A stretch of 20,507 bases of DNA from the NCBI RefSeq assembly GCF_937875145.1, contig NZ_CALNCS010000127.1, positions 1-20,507 of the forward strand, in the 5' to 3' direction. The notes beneath the pieces were generated by a model, which was given only the letters and a program-made list of their open reading frames with translations, did not search any database and was not told the origin of the DNA. Of this stretch, positions 5,987-14,300 are shown piece by piece. The stretch comes from Alkalibaculum bacchi (GTDB lineage Bacteria; Bacillota; Clostridia; Eubacteriales; Alkalibacteraceae). Both the position numbers and the translations under genes were made by a program. Every line of letters begins with the position of its first letter. Positions within the stretch are counted from its first letter, which is position 1.

Positions 5987-7519
5987 TTAATGCTTAAAAT
6001 GCCTCATCTTTGTAAATACCATAGCAATGTCCTTTTCGTTACATAATTTTATAGATTCTTCGTCTCGAACAGAGCCTCCTGGTTGAATGATGGCGGTGAT
6101 GCCTGCATTTGCGGCTGCTTCTACGCAGTCTTTAAATGGAAAGTAGGCGTCGGACGCCATGACAGCTCCTTGTACTTTATCTGTAGACTGACGGATGGCG
6201 TTTTCTAGGGCCCAAATTCGGCTTACTTGACCTGGCCCATTTCCTATAAGCATTTTATCTTTTACAATGCTAATACCATTTGATTTTGTATTTTTAACAG
6301 CTTTCCATGCAAAGAGCAAATCTTCCATTTCCTTATCCGTAGGCTGTCTATTTGTAACGCATCTTACTTCTCCATCTAGGAGCTTTTCATCTCGGTCTTG
6401 TACTAATATGCCCCCTAGAACTTTTTTAAACTCCATGCCATAATCTTGTTTTTCGATATGAGGTAATTCCATAATTCGAATATTTTTCTTTTTCTTTAAT
6501 ACGTCTAATGCTTCTCTTGTATAAGAAGGAGCTACGATGACTTCAATAAAAGTCTCGTTAATTTTTAGAGCTGTTTCTTCGTCTATTTCTCTATTCGCCG
6601 CAATGATCCCCCCATAGATGGAAACAGGATCACATTCATAGGCCTTCTTATACGCTTCTAAGATGCTTTTTGCACTAGCTATTCCACATGGGTTTGCGTG
6701 TTTTACTGCCACAACTGTAGGTTCGCCCTTAAATTCTTTTAAGATTTCTAAAGCTCCATTTGTGTCGCTAATATTATTATAAGAAAGCTCTTTTCCGTGA
6801 AGTTGAATTGCATTAATCAGTGTACCTTCGTTCTGCTCTACATCTTTGTAGAAGGCAGCTGATTGATGAGGATTTTCACCGTATCTTAAGTCTTGAACTT
6901 TTTCAAAGGATAGGGTAAGAGTAGCAGGGTATTCTTTAGAGCCTGTTCTCTTTCTTAAGTAATTTGCAATCATAGAATCATATTGAGCTGTATGTTCAAA
7001 GACTTTTAAAGCCAAATTATATTTTGTCTCAAGAGATACTTCTCTATTTCCTTTTAATTCTTGAATTATCTTATTGTAATCTTCAGGATCTGTAATCACC
7101 ACAACATCCCTGTAATTCTTAGCAGAAGAGCGAAGCATTGTAGGACCACCGATGTCGATATTTTCAATAGCTTCTTCTAAAGCCACATTTTCTTTTTCAA
7201 TGGTCTTCTTAAATGGATATAGGTTTACCACTACCATATCTATTGGCGTAATCTCTAATTCTTCTAATTGCTTTATATGATCCGGATGATCTCTCCTAGC
7301 TAGAATTCCACCATGAATTTTTGGATGTAATGTTTTTACCCTACCATCTAGACATTCTGGAAATCCTGTAATGTCACTAATCGGAATGACTTTAATTCCG
7401 CCCTCTTTTAACAATTTAGCCGTTCCACCTGTTGATATGATTTCTACATTCATCTCATCCAATGCTTTTGCAAAAGATAAAATCCCTTCTTTATCAGATA
7501 CACTTATTAATGCTCTCAT
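5987..7519 (-). CDS. purH: Bifunctional AICAR transformylase / IMP cyclohydrolase
   Basis: A 510-residue enzyme carrying out the last two steps to IMP: formyl transfer from 10-formyl-THF to AICAR, then ring closure. The N-terminal MGS-like cyclohydrolase domain (about 1-190) shows STGGTAKLL, DGRVKTLHPKIHGG and IDIGGPTMLRSSAKN. The C-terminal transformylase has RYGENPHQ (212-219), the catalytic Lys-His pair in VKHANPCG (K273, H274), and GNGPGQVSR. Length matches the family. ATG 7519 lies 17 bases after the purN stop, with AAGGAGGAG upstream, so purN and purH are co-transcribed. No anomaly seen. Confidence 0.96.
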   Translation of the reverse strand: MRALISVSDKEGILSFAKALDEMNVEIISTGGTAKLLKEGGIKVIPISDITGFPECLDGRVKTLHPKIHGGILARRDHPDHIKQLEELEITPIDMVVVNLYPFKKTIEKENVALEEAIENIDIGGPTMLRSSAKNYRDVVVITDPEDYNKIIQELKGNREVSLETKYNLALKVFEHTAQYDSMIANYLRKRTGSKEYPATLTLSFEKVQDLRYGENPHQSAAFYKDVEQNEGTLINAIQLHGKELSYNNISDTNGALEILKEFKGEPTVVAVKHANPCGIASAKSILEAYKKAYECDPVSIYGGIIAANREIDEETALKINETFIEVIVAPSYTREALDVLKKKKNIRIMELPHIEKQDYGMEFKKVLGGILVQDRDEKLLDGEVRCVTNRQPTDKEMEDLLFAWKAVKNTKSNGISIVKDKMLIGNGPGQVSRIWALENAIRQSTDKVQGAVMASDAYFPFKDCVEAAANAGITAIIQPGGSVRDEESIKLCNEKDIAMVFTKMRHFKH

Positions 7520-7536
7520 TTGTGTAAACTCCTCCT

Positions 7537-8136
7537 TTACTCTAATACTGTAACGATTCTACCATTTAGTATTAATTTATCCTGACACATTTTTTTAACG
7601 CTCTCGCTTAGTATTCTGTGCTCTACTTCCAATACCCTCTTTTGTAAATCTTCCATGCTATCGTTTGGATATACAGCTACTGTTTCTTGCATAATAATAG
7701 GTCCTGTATCCATTCCTTCATCTACGAAATGAACGGTTGCTCCGCTAACTTTTACACCGTATTCAATAGCCTTCTCATGTACTTTTATTCCATAATAACT
7801 AGGTCCACAAAAACTAGGAATAAGAGAGGGATGAATATTGATGATTTTCCCCTTATAAGAATGCACTAGTTTAGAGGATATCTTTTTTAAATAACCTGCT
7901 AAAACGATAAAGTCGATTTTCTTATCTCTTAATAACTTTATTATTTTGTCCTCTTCATTAGAATTTATATGATAAGCTGCTATATTGTGCTCCTCGGCTC
8001 TTTTTAATCCATAAGCTTTTAAGTTATTTGAGAGAACCAATTCAATATTGCCGTTTTTTCCGTGAACCTGATCAATTAAAGTTTGGAGATTGCTTCCTCC
8101 TCCTGATACAAAGACGGCAATTTTTTTTAAGGCCAT
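7537..8136 (-). CDS. purN: Phosphoribosylglycinamide formyltransferase (GART)
   Basis: A 199-residue 10-formyl-THF-dependent transferase that formylates GAR to FGAR. The phosphate-binding loop VSGGGSNLQTLID is at 10-22; the catalytic triad is Asn100 and His102 in NIHPSL and Asp143 in DEGMDTGPI. The SFCGPSYYGIKVHEKAIEYG segment is the clostridial form of the active-site loop region. Start ATG 8136 overlaps the end of purM by 10 bases, with the ribosome binding site inside purM, so translation of the two is coupled. Confidence 0.95.
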   Translation of the reverse strand: MALKKIAVFVSGGGSNLQTLIDQVHGKNGNIELVLSNNLKAYGLKRAEEHNIAAYHINSNEEDKIIKLLRDKKIDFIVLAGYLKKISSKLVHSYKGKIINIHPSLIPSFCGPSYYGIKVHEKAIEYGVKVSGATVHFVDEGMDTGPIIMQETVAVYPNDSMEDLQKRVLEVEHRILSESVKKMCQDKLILNGRIVTVLE

Positions 8137-9158
8137 AGAGCAACACCCTGGTCACCCTTGGCGATTTCCCCTAGAATAATAGACTCTTCTTTTCCTTGTT
8201 TAATAGATCTTACCACTGCATCTACCTCTTCTGGAGATACAACCATGGCAAAGCCAATCCCCATATTAAAAGTACTGTACATATCGTCATCCTCTAAATT
8301 TCCTAGTTTTTGCATCATTTCAAATACAGGCAATTTGGGGATTCGACTTTTATAAATATTTGCAGTTAAACCTTGGGGGATAATTCTCGGAATATTTTCG
8401 TAGAAGCCACCGCCAGTAATATGAGAAATTCCTTTAATGTTATTCTCTGTTATGGCCTTGAAAGTAGAATGATAATAGATTTTAGTAGGAGTTAGTAGTG
8501 TTTCGCCTAAAGTCGCTCCGAATTCTTGAATGTATTGATCTAATGAAAATTGGCTATGATTAAAAAATAATTTACGCACCAATGAAAAACCATTGCTATG
8601 GATGCCACTAGAAGGAATTCCTAATACTACATCTCCTTCCTTAATATTTTGACCTGTAATGATTTTTTCTCTATCAACAATGCCTACTGCAAAACCAGCT
8701 ATATCGTATTCGTCTTCTGTATACATATCAGGCATTTCTGCTGTTTCGCCACCAATTAAAGAAGCTTCGCTTTGAATACAACCCTCTGCAACTCCTGCGA
8801 CAATTTGTTCAATTCTCTCAGGGTTATTTTTCCCACATGCAATATAATCTAAGAAGAAAAGGGGTTTTGCCCCTTGGCATATAATATCATTGACGCACAT
8901 AGCTACACAGTCAATACCTATGGTATCGTGTTTATCCATCTTTTCAGATATAACAAGCTTTGTACCTACTCCATCTGTTCCAGAAACTAATACTGGATTA
9001 TTGTATCCACTAGGCAAAGCAAAAAGACCTCCAAAACTTCCTAAATCAGAGATTACATTTTTACTAAAGGTCTTCTTTACATGTTTTTTTATTCGTTCTA
9101 CAGATTCATATCCTGCTTCAATATTTACACCAGCATCTTTATACGTTATTTTTTTCAT
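8127..9158 (-). CDS. purM: Phosphoribosylformylglycinamidine cyclo-ligase (AIR synthetase)
   Basis: A 343-residue PurM-fold ATP enzyme that closes FGAM to AIR, step 5. It starts with the usual ITYKDAGVNIEAGYESVERIK, followed by the LVSGTDGVGTKL phosphate/ATP loop, the DCVAMCVNDIICQGAKPLFF strand and GGETAEMPDMY. ATG 9158 has an AGGAG/GAAGG region upstream. Its 3' end overlaps purN by 10 bases. Upstream, a 144-bp gap with repeats separates it from purF. Standard in length and motifs. Confidence 0.96.
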   Translation of the reverse strand: MKKITYKDAGVNIEAGYESVERIKKHVKKTFSKNVISDLGSFGGLFALPSGYNNPVLVSGTDGVGTKLVISEKMDKHDTIGIDCVAMCVNDIICQGAKPLFFLDYIACGKNNPERIEQIVAGVAEGCIQSEASLIGGETAEMPDMYTEDEYDIAGFAVGIVDREKIITGQNIKEGDVVLGIPSSGIHSNGFSLVRKLFFNHSQFSLDQYIQEFGATLGETLLTPTKIYYHSTFKAITENNIKGISHITGGGFYENIPRIIPQGLTANIYKSRIPKLPVFEMMQKLGNLEDDDMYSTFNMGIGFAMVVSPEEVDAVVRSIKQGKEESIILGEIAKGDQGVALWP

Positions 9159-9174
9159 ATCCTTCTCCTATTCT

Positions 9175-9214
9175 TAATGAAGTAACATATTTGTCAACCT
9201 TTAGCACTTCATTA
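9175..9214. repeat. Inverted repeat upstream of purM
   Basis: TAATGAAGT (9175-9183) and ACTTCATTA (9206-9214) are perfect 9-bp arms with a 22-nt loop, just upstream of the purM ribosome binding site. In the purF-purM mRNA this would form a hairpin close to the start codon and could affect purM translation or mRNA stability. A smaller CTCAC/GTGAG hairpin lies at 9252-9266. Confidence 0.5.
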
Positions 9215-9268
9215 CTCAATATTAGGAAGTAAAAAGTGAAGATAATAGTACCTCACTCAGGGTGAGTT

Positions 9269-9292
9269 TTACCACCTTACCACCTTACCACC
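9269..9292 (+). repeat. TTACCACC triple tandem repeat
   Basis: Three perfect head-to-tail copies of TTACCACC, 10 bp downstream of the purF stop. Single copies of TTACCACC or AACCACCTT occur at 968-975 and 3972-3980, and AAGGTGGT at 18286-18293, all at gene borders. On the minus strand it reads GGTGGTAA, Shine-Dalgarno-like but not placed before a start. Confidence 0.75.
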
Positions 9293-9302
9293 TTGAATTG
9301 TC

Positions 9303-10745
9303 CTACTCTCTTTGTATTGGAACTTCCATTGGGTAATCTGCATCGAAACAAGCCTTGCAATAGGTGTTTTCACCGCCAACGGATTGTAACAATCCTTCTA
9401 CAGAGATAAATCCTAATGTATCTGCACCAATCATTTCTCGAATTTCTTCTACATCGTGTTTTGAACCAATTAAATCTTGTCTATAAGGAGTATCAATGCC
9501 AAAATGGCAGGTATGAGCAACAGGAGGACTGCTAACCCTAAAATGCACTTCTTTTGCACCAGCCGCTCGTAGTAATTTCACCAATCTTTTTGAAGTAGTT
9601 CCCCTTACGATAGAATCATCAATAATGACAACTCGCTTACCGTCAATATTTTCTTTAATCGCGTTAAGCTTTATCCTTACCCCCTCTTCTCTTAGTTCTT
9701 GAGTAGGTTGGATAAAGGTCCTTCCAACATATTTGTTTTTAATAAGTCCCATACCGTAGGGAATTCCAGATTCTTGAGCATAACCAATAGCCGCTGGTAT
9801 TCCTGAGTCCGGTACTCCTATTACGATATCTGCTTCAACACTATGTTCTTTTGCCAAAATCATACCTGCATTATGCCTTGCATAATATACGCTCTTGCCA
9901 TCGATGATGGAGTCTGGGCGAGCAAAATAAATCAATTCAAAGATACAAGACTTTCTCTTAACCCAGTTATTTTGTTGAAAAGATTGAACTCCATCCTTAT
10001 CTATAACTACAATTTCACCTGGCTCTATATCTCGTACCAACTCTGCACCAATTGCATCTAGGGCGCAACTTTCTGATGCAATTGCATAAGTATCGTTTGT
10101 CTTACCAAGACACAAAGGTCTTAAGCCATGGGGATCACGAATGCCGATTAACTTATCTTCCGTGGTGATGACTAAAGCATAGGCTCCTTTGATGATCTCT
10201 ACCACTCTTCTTATGGCATTGACCATGCCATCCTTTAAGCTTCTTGCAAGTAAATTTACAATAACCTCTGTATCAATATCTGTCTGAAAGACTACTCCAC
10301 TATCTTCCAACATTTCTCTTAAAGCTTTGAAATTAATCAGATTACCATTATGTGCTAGGGCGATTTGATTTGTCTTATGATTTACAAATAAAGGTTGTGC
10401 ATTTCGAATATCTCCATCTCCACTTGTAGCATATCTTACATGACCTATTCCAATATTGCCCTTTAAACTTTCAATAAACTCATTACCTTTAAAGATTTCG
10501 GATACGATACCATTTTCTTTAAATTTGCTGATTTTTCCATCTTGATTTGTGGCAATGCCAGCACTTTCTTGACCTCTATGTTGTAGAGCATAAAGACCAT
10601 AATAAAGCAATCTAGCCACATCTTTCTGTTCATCAGTGCAATAGACACCGACAACTCCACATTCTTCTTTTAATTTATCATCCAAATCGTCTGTTGTATG
10701 CACTCTTTTGGCTTTTCCTTCATATAGCATATCTAGTTTATTCAT
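9303..10745 (-). CDS. purF: Amidophosphoribosyltransferase with a PurC-derived N-terminus
   Basis: A 480-residue enzyme making phosphoribosylamine from PRPP and glutamine, the committed step. The Ntn glutaminase nucleophile is Cys29 (EECGVVGVY); the PRPP loop is VVIIDDSIVRGTT (372-384). Cys267, Cys413, Cys463 and Cys466 (CKAC) match the four [4Fe-4S] ligands of the B. subtilis-type enzyme. In relatives a short propeptide (11 residues in B. subtilis) is removed to free the cysteine; here 28 residues precede it. Residues 1-20, with MLYEGKAKRVHTTDD, are not PurF-like but match the PurC N-terminus, joined in frame at about residues 20-23. ATG 10745 has GGGAG eight bases upstream. Likely consequence: PurF uses the former purC start signals. 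The DNA fusion is seen; correct propeptide removal is inferred. Confidence 0.95.
   Translation of the reverse strand: MNKLDMLYEGKAKRVHTTDDLDDKLKEECGVVGVYCTDEQKDVARLLYYGLYALQHRGQESAGIATNQDGKISKFKENGIVSEIFKGNEFIESLKGNIGIGHVRYATSGDGDIRNAQPLFVNHKTNQIALAHNGNLINFKALREMLEDSGVVFQTDIDTEVIVNLLARSLKDGMVNAIRRVVEIIKGAYALVITTEDKLIGIRDPHGLRPLCLGKTNDTYAIASESCALDAIGAELVRDIEPGEIVVIDKDGVQSFQQNNWVKRKSCIFELIYFARPDSIIDGKSVYYARHNAGMILAKEHSVEADIVIGVPDSGIPAAIGYAQESGIPYGMGLIKNKYVGRTFIQPTQELREEGVRIKLNAIKENIDGKRVVIIDDSIVRGTTSKRLVKLLRAAGAKEVHFRVSSPPVAHTCHFGIDTPYRQDLIGSKHDVEEIREMIGADTLGFISVEGLLQSVGGENTYCKACFDADYPMEVPIQRE
10686..10745 (-). pseudogene. purC: N-terminal remnant of purC fused to purF
   Basis: The first 20 codons of the purF reading frame encode MNKLDMLYEGKAKRVHTTDD. 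PurC (SAICAR synthetase) proteins characteristically begin with LYEGKAKxVYxTDD, forming the first beta-hairpin over the ATP site. The rest of PurC (roughly 210-220 residues) is absent from the window. The join to PurF lies in a GAT-rich stretch (GACGATTTGGATGAT), so deletion between short direct repeats is a plausible mechanism. Recognition rests on the motif and on the common clostridial gene order purE-purC-purF. Confidence 0.75.
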
Positions 10746-10759
10746 AAGCAAAACTCCCT

Positions 10760-10858
10760 TTTGAACAGTAGTCAAACAATGGTTGAGCAGTAGTTGAACA
10801 ATAGTTTAACAATTGTTTAACTACCGTTCAGCTATTGTTTAACCATTGTTAAATTAAC
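10760..10858 (+). repeat. Nine-unit 11-bp degenerate tandem repeat in the purE-purF gap
   Basis: Nine consecutive 11-mers stay in phase over 99 bp: they start at 10760, 10771, 10782, 10793, 10804, 10815, 10826, 10837 and 10848. Examples are GTTGAACAATA, GTTTAACAATT, GTTTAACTACC and GTTTAACCATT; consensus GTTnAACnATT. The unit is itself close to palindromic, so arms such as GTTGAACAATAG (10793-10804) and CTATTGTTTAAC (10832-10843) can pair with one G-U. It fills most of the 130-bp gap between the purE stop and the purF ribosome binding site. No riboswitch is present there. Confidence 0.85.
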
Positions 10859-10875
10859 CAACTGTTTAGCATTTT

Positions 10876-11364
10876 TTACAGCATCTTCTGCAACTTGTCG
10901 TTCTTTTCAACCACTTGTTTTGCTAATTCTTGTTTATATTCTTTATAGGATGCTCTTAGCTCTGGGTATTTTACAGATAGAATTTGAATAGCTAGTAGCC
11001 CTGCGTTTAGGCTACCGTTAATAGCTACCGTAGCAACAGGCACCCCTGATGGCATCTGTACTATAGACAAAAGGGAATCTAGTCCATCCATAGTAGATGA
11101 TTTTATAGGTAGTCCTATAACAGGAAGTGGTGTGAGCCCAGCGAGTACTCCTGGCAGATGAGCTGCTTTTCCTGCTGCACCGATTATAAGTTCTATGCCA
11201 TTAGATTCTGCATTTTTAGCAAATTCAAAGGCTATTTCAGGAGTTCTATGAGCTGAAATTACTCTAGCATCTACTTCTATATTAAATTTCTTTAATATAT
11301 CTATAGTCTCTTTTACAACTTGGTAGTCTGAGTCACTACCCATTACAATTCCTATTTTTGGCAT
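10876..11364 (-). CDS. purE: N5-CAIR mutase / AIR carboxylase PurE
   Basis: A 162-residue protein of the PurE family, which forms CAIR. Typical blocks are IGIVMGSDSDYQVVKE (N-terminal phosphate loop), the active-site VISAHRTPE, GAAGKAAHLPGVLAG and the MPSGVPVATVAI segment. Class I enzymes work on N5-CAIR made by PurK, class II use AIR and CO2; I cannot assign the class with certainty, and no purK is in this window. ATG 11364 has GAGGTG seven bases upstream and lies 17 bases after the purL stop. It is followed by the 11-bp repeat tract and then the PurC-PurF scar. Confidence 0.95.
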   Translation of the reverse strand: MPKIGIVMGSDSDYQVVKETIDILKKFNIEVDARVISAHRTPEIAFEFAKNAESNGIELIIGAAGKAAHLPGVLAGLTPLPVIGLPIKSSTMDGLDSLLSIVQMPSGVPVATVAINGSLNAGLLAIQILSVKYPELRASYKEYKQELAKQVVEKNDKLQKML

Positions 11365-11381
11365 CTACATTCACCTCATTA

Positions 11382-14300
11382 TTATATTTTGAAATATTCT
11401 ACACCTGATTCAAATATAAATTGATTTTTTTCGCCGCCTTGATTCTTATGAATATCTTTTCCAATTCTCTCTGAGTGTCCCATCTTACCTAATACTCTTC
11501 CATCTGGACTTGTGATCCCTTCTACTGCGTAAAGGGAGCCATTAGGGTTATACAGTCCATCATAACTTGCATTTCCTGATAAATCGACGTACTGGGTTGC
11601 AATTTGTCCCTTATCAATAAGTTCTTGTAAAGTGCTTTCATTTGCTACGAATCGTCCTTCGCCGTGAGACATAGGGATATTATACATTTGTCCAAGCTCT
11701 GCCTTATTTAACCAAGGAGAGAGATTGGAAACTACTTTTGTCATAGACAATCTAGAAATATGTCTACCTATTTTATTATAGGTTAAGGTTGGCGCAGATT
11801 CGGCTAAAGGTCGAATTTCCCCATAGGGCACTAGACCTAGTTTAATCAGTGCTTGAAAGCCATTGCAGATACCTAAAATCAAGCCATCCCTCTTATTTAA
11901 CAGTTCCATAATAGCCTCTGTAATGTATGGGTTTCTAAATATTGTAGCAATAAATTTACCTGAGCCATCCGGTTCATCCCCTGCACTAAAACCTCCTGGC
12001 ATCATAAGGATTTGTGCCTCCGAAATTTGTTTTGCCATATTCTTTAAAGATTCTTCAATATCCTGTGAGGACAAATTTTTAAAGACCATAGACTCCACAG
12101 TCGCACCAGCTTTTTCAAATGCCTTGATCGAATCGTATTCGCAATTGGTTCCTGGAAAAACCGGAATAAATACTCTAGGGGTGCCAATCTTTTCACCTTT
12201 ATATACTCTTGGACTTGTTTCAAATCGAAGGGTTTCTAAATCGCCTATTTCATCTTCTTTTATTGGATAAACCTTAGAAAGAGGTAACTCATAAGCTTTT
12301 ACTAAAGAGTCCAGGTCTATATTATCTTTGCCTATTTTAATAGATTCTTCTTCAATGGTCTCTCCTATAAGGATAAATTGATTCTCTAGCTGATTCTCTT
12401 GGTTGGCCTTTACTTCTACAAGGATGCTGCCAATGCTTTTATCAAATAGCTTTTCTACCTCAAAGGATTCCTTTACACTTACACCGATTTTGTTCCCAAA
12501 ACTCATCTTAGCTAAAGCTACGCCTATACCACCTTTTCCAATCGTTTTAGCTGATAGAATGACTTTTTGATTTATTAGGTTTTTAATTTTAGAATACTTT
12601 TCTTTCAATTCCTCAAAGTCTGGAATTTCTTTCTCATCTCTTTTGATTTCCACTAAATAAACTTTTGAACCCGTTTCTTTAAATTCTGGAGACAATACAT
12701 TCTCTGCCTTATCTACTGTAACTGCAAAAGAGATCATAGTAGGTGGTACTGTCAAATCATTAAAGGTTCCAGACATGCTGTCTTTCCCGCCAATGGCTGC
12801 AATTCCTAGAGCATCTTGTGCGAAATAAGCTCCTAACAGAGCACTAAAAGGTTTCCCCCATTTAATAGGATCTTTTTCTAGTCTTTCAAAGTACTCCTGC
12901 ATGCTCAATCGAATTTTTCTATAATCTCCACCCATGGCTACGATTTTTGCCACCGATTCTACTACAGAGTATATACCTCCATGATAAGGGCTCCACTCAC
13001 ATACTTCTGGGTCAAATCCGTAGCTCATCAAACTACAAGTATTGGTCTCTCCTTTGAGGACAGGGATTTTCCCAGCCATACCTTCAGCAGGTGTAAGGGC
13101 GTATTTCCCCCCATAAGGCATAAGTACGGATCCCGCACCAATAGAACTGTCGAACATCTCCCCAAGTCCTTGCTGAGAGCAAGCATTTAAATTCTGTAAC
13201 GCATTCACAAAACGTTCTTTTAAAGAATCTTCATGGTTATGATTTTGTACACTTTGCTTTGGTGAGTCAATTATTACATCTGCGTACTGTTTCGCTCCAT
13301 TTGTATTTAAAAACGCTCTGCTCAAATCTAGTATGACTTTATTTCTCCATTTCATAATTAATCTGCCGCTTGCTGTAACATAGGCTACTTTTGTTACCTC
13401 AAGGTTTTCCTCATGTCCAAAGGAAATAAAGTCGTCTAAATCTTTTGCAGCTATGACTACTGCCATTCTCTCTTGGGATTCTGAGATTGCTAATTCTGTA
13501 CCATTTAACCCTTCGTATTTTTTAGGTACTGCATCTAAGTCAATATCTAAACTATCTGCAAGCTCTCCTATGGCTACAGAAACACCTCCTGCACCGAAAT
13601 CATTGCATCTTTTTATGAGTTTTGTCACTTTAGGTTTTCGAAACAATCTTTGAATCTTTCTTTCTTCTGGTGGATTTCCCTTTTGAACTTCAGCTCCACA
13701 TTGAGTTAATGATTCTTCTGTATGTGCCTTAGAAGAACCAGTAGCGCCTCCGCATCCGTCTCTTCCTGTCCTTCCACCGATGATCACTACAATATCTCCA
13801 GGCAAAGGCTCTTCCCTTACTACATTTTTCTGTGGGGCCGCTCCAATTACTGCACCGACCTCCATTCTCTTTGCTATATATCCTGGATGATAAATTTCAG
13901 TAACTTGTCCTGTTGCAAGGCCAATTTGATTTCCATAAGAGCTAAATCCCTTAGCTGCTTCTTTTGATATCTTTCTTTGTGATAGCTTACCTGGTATTGT
14001 CTCATCTATAGATTTTCGAGGATCACCACTACCTGTTACTCTCATAGCTTGATAAACGTAACTTCTTCCTGAAAGAGGATCTCTAATGGCGCCACCTAGA
14101 CAAGTCGCAGCTCCACCAAAAGGTTCAATTTCCGTAGGATGATTATGGGTTTCATTTTTAAACATTAAAAGCCATTTTTCCGTTTGTCCATCTACATCTA
14201 CATCAATTTTTATGCTGCATGCATTGATTTCTTCTGATTGATCTAAATCCTCTAATAAATTCATCTTCCTACACAGTTTTGTGTTGATGGTCCCTAAGTC

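Noticed and set aside
10746..10875. Possible purine riboswitch or CRISPR-like array between purE and purF
   Set aside because: No conserved riboswitch core is present; the units are 11 bp without spacers, so it is a tandem repeat and not a CRISPR array.
11863..12270. Long plus-strand open frame inside purL
   Set aside because: It is an antisense frame over the conserved amidotransferase domain, with no ribosome binding site.
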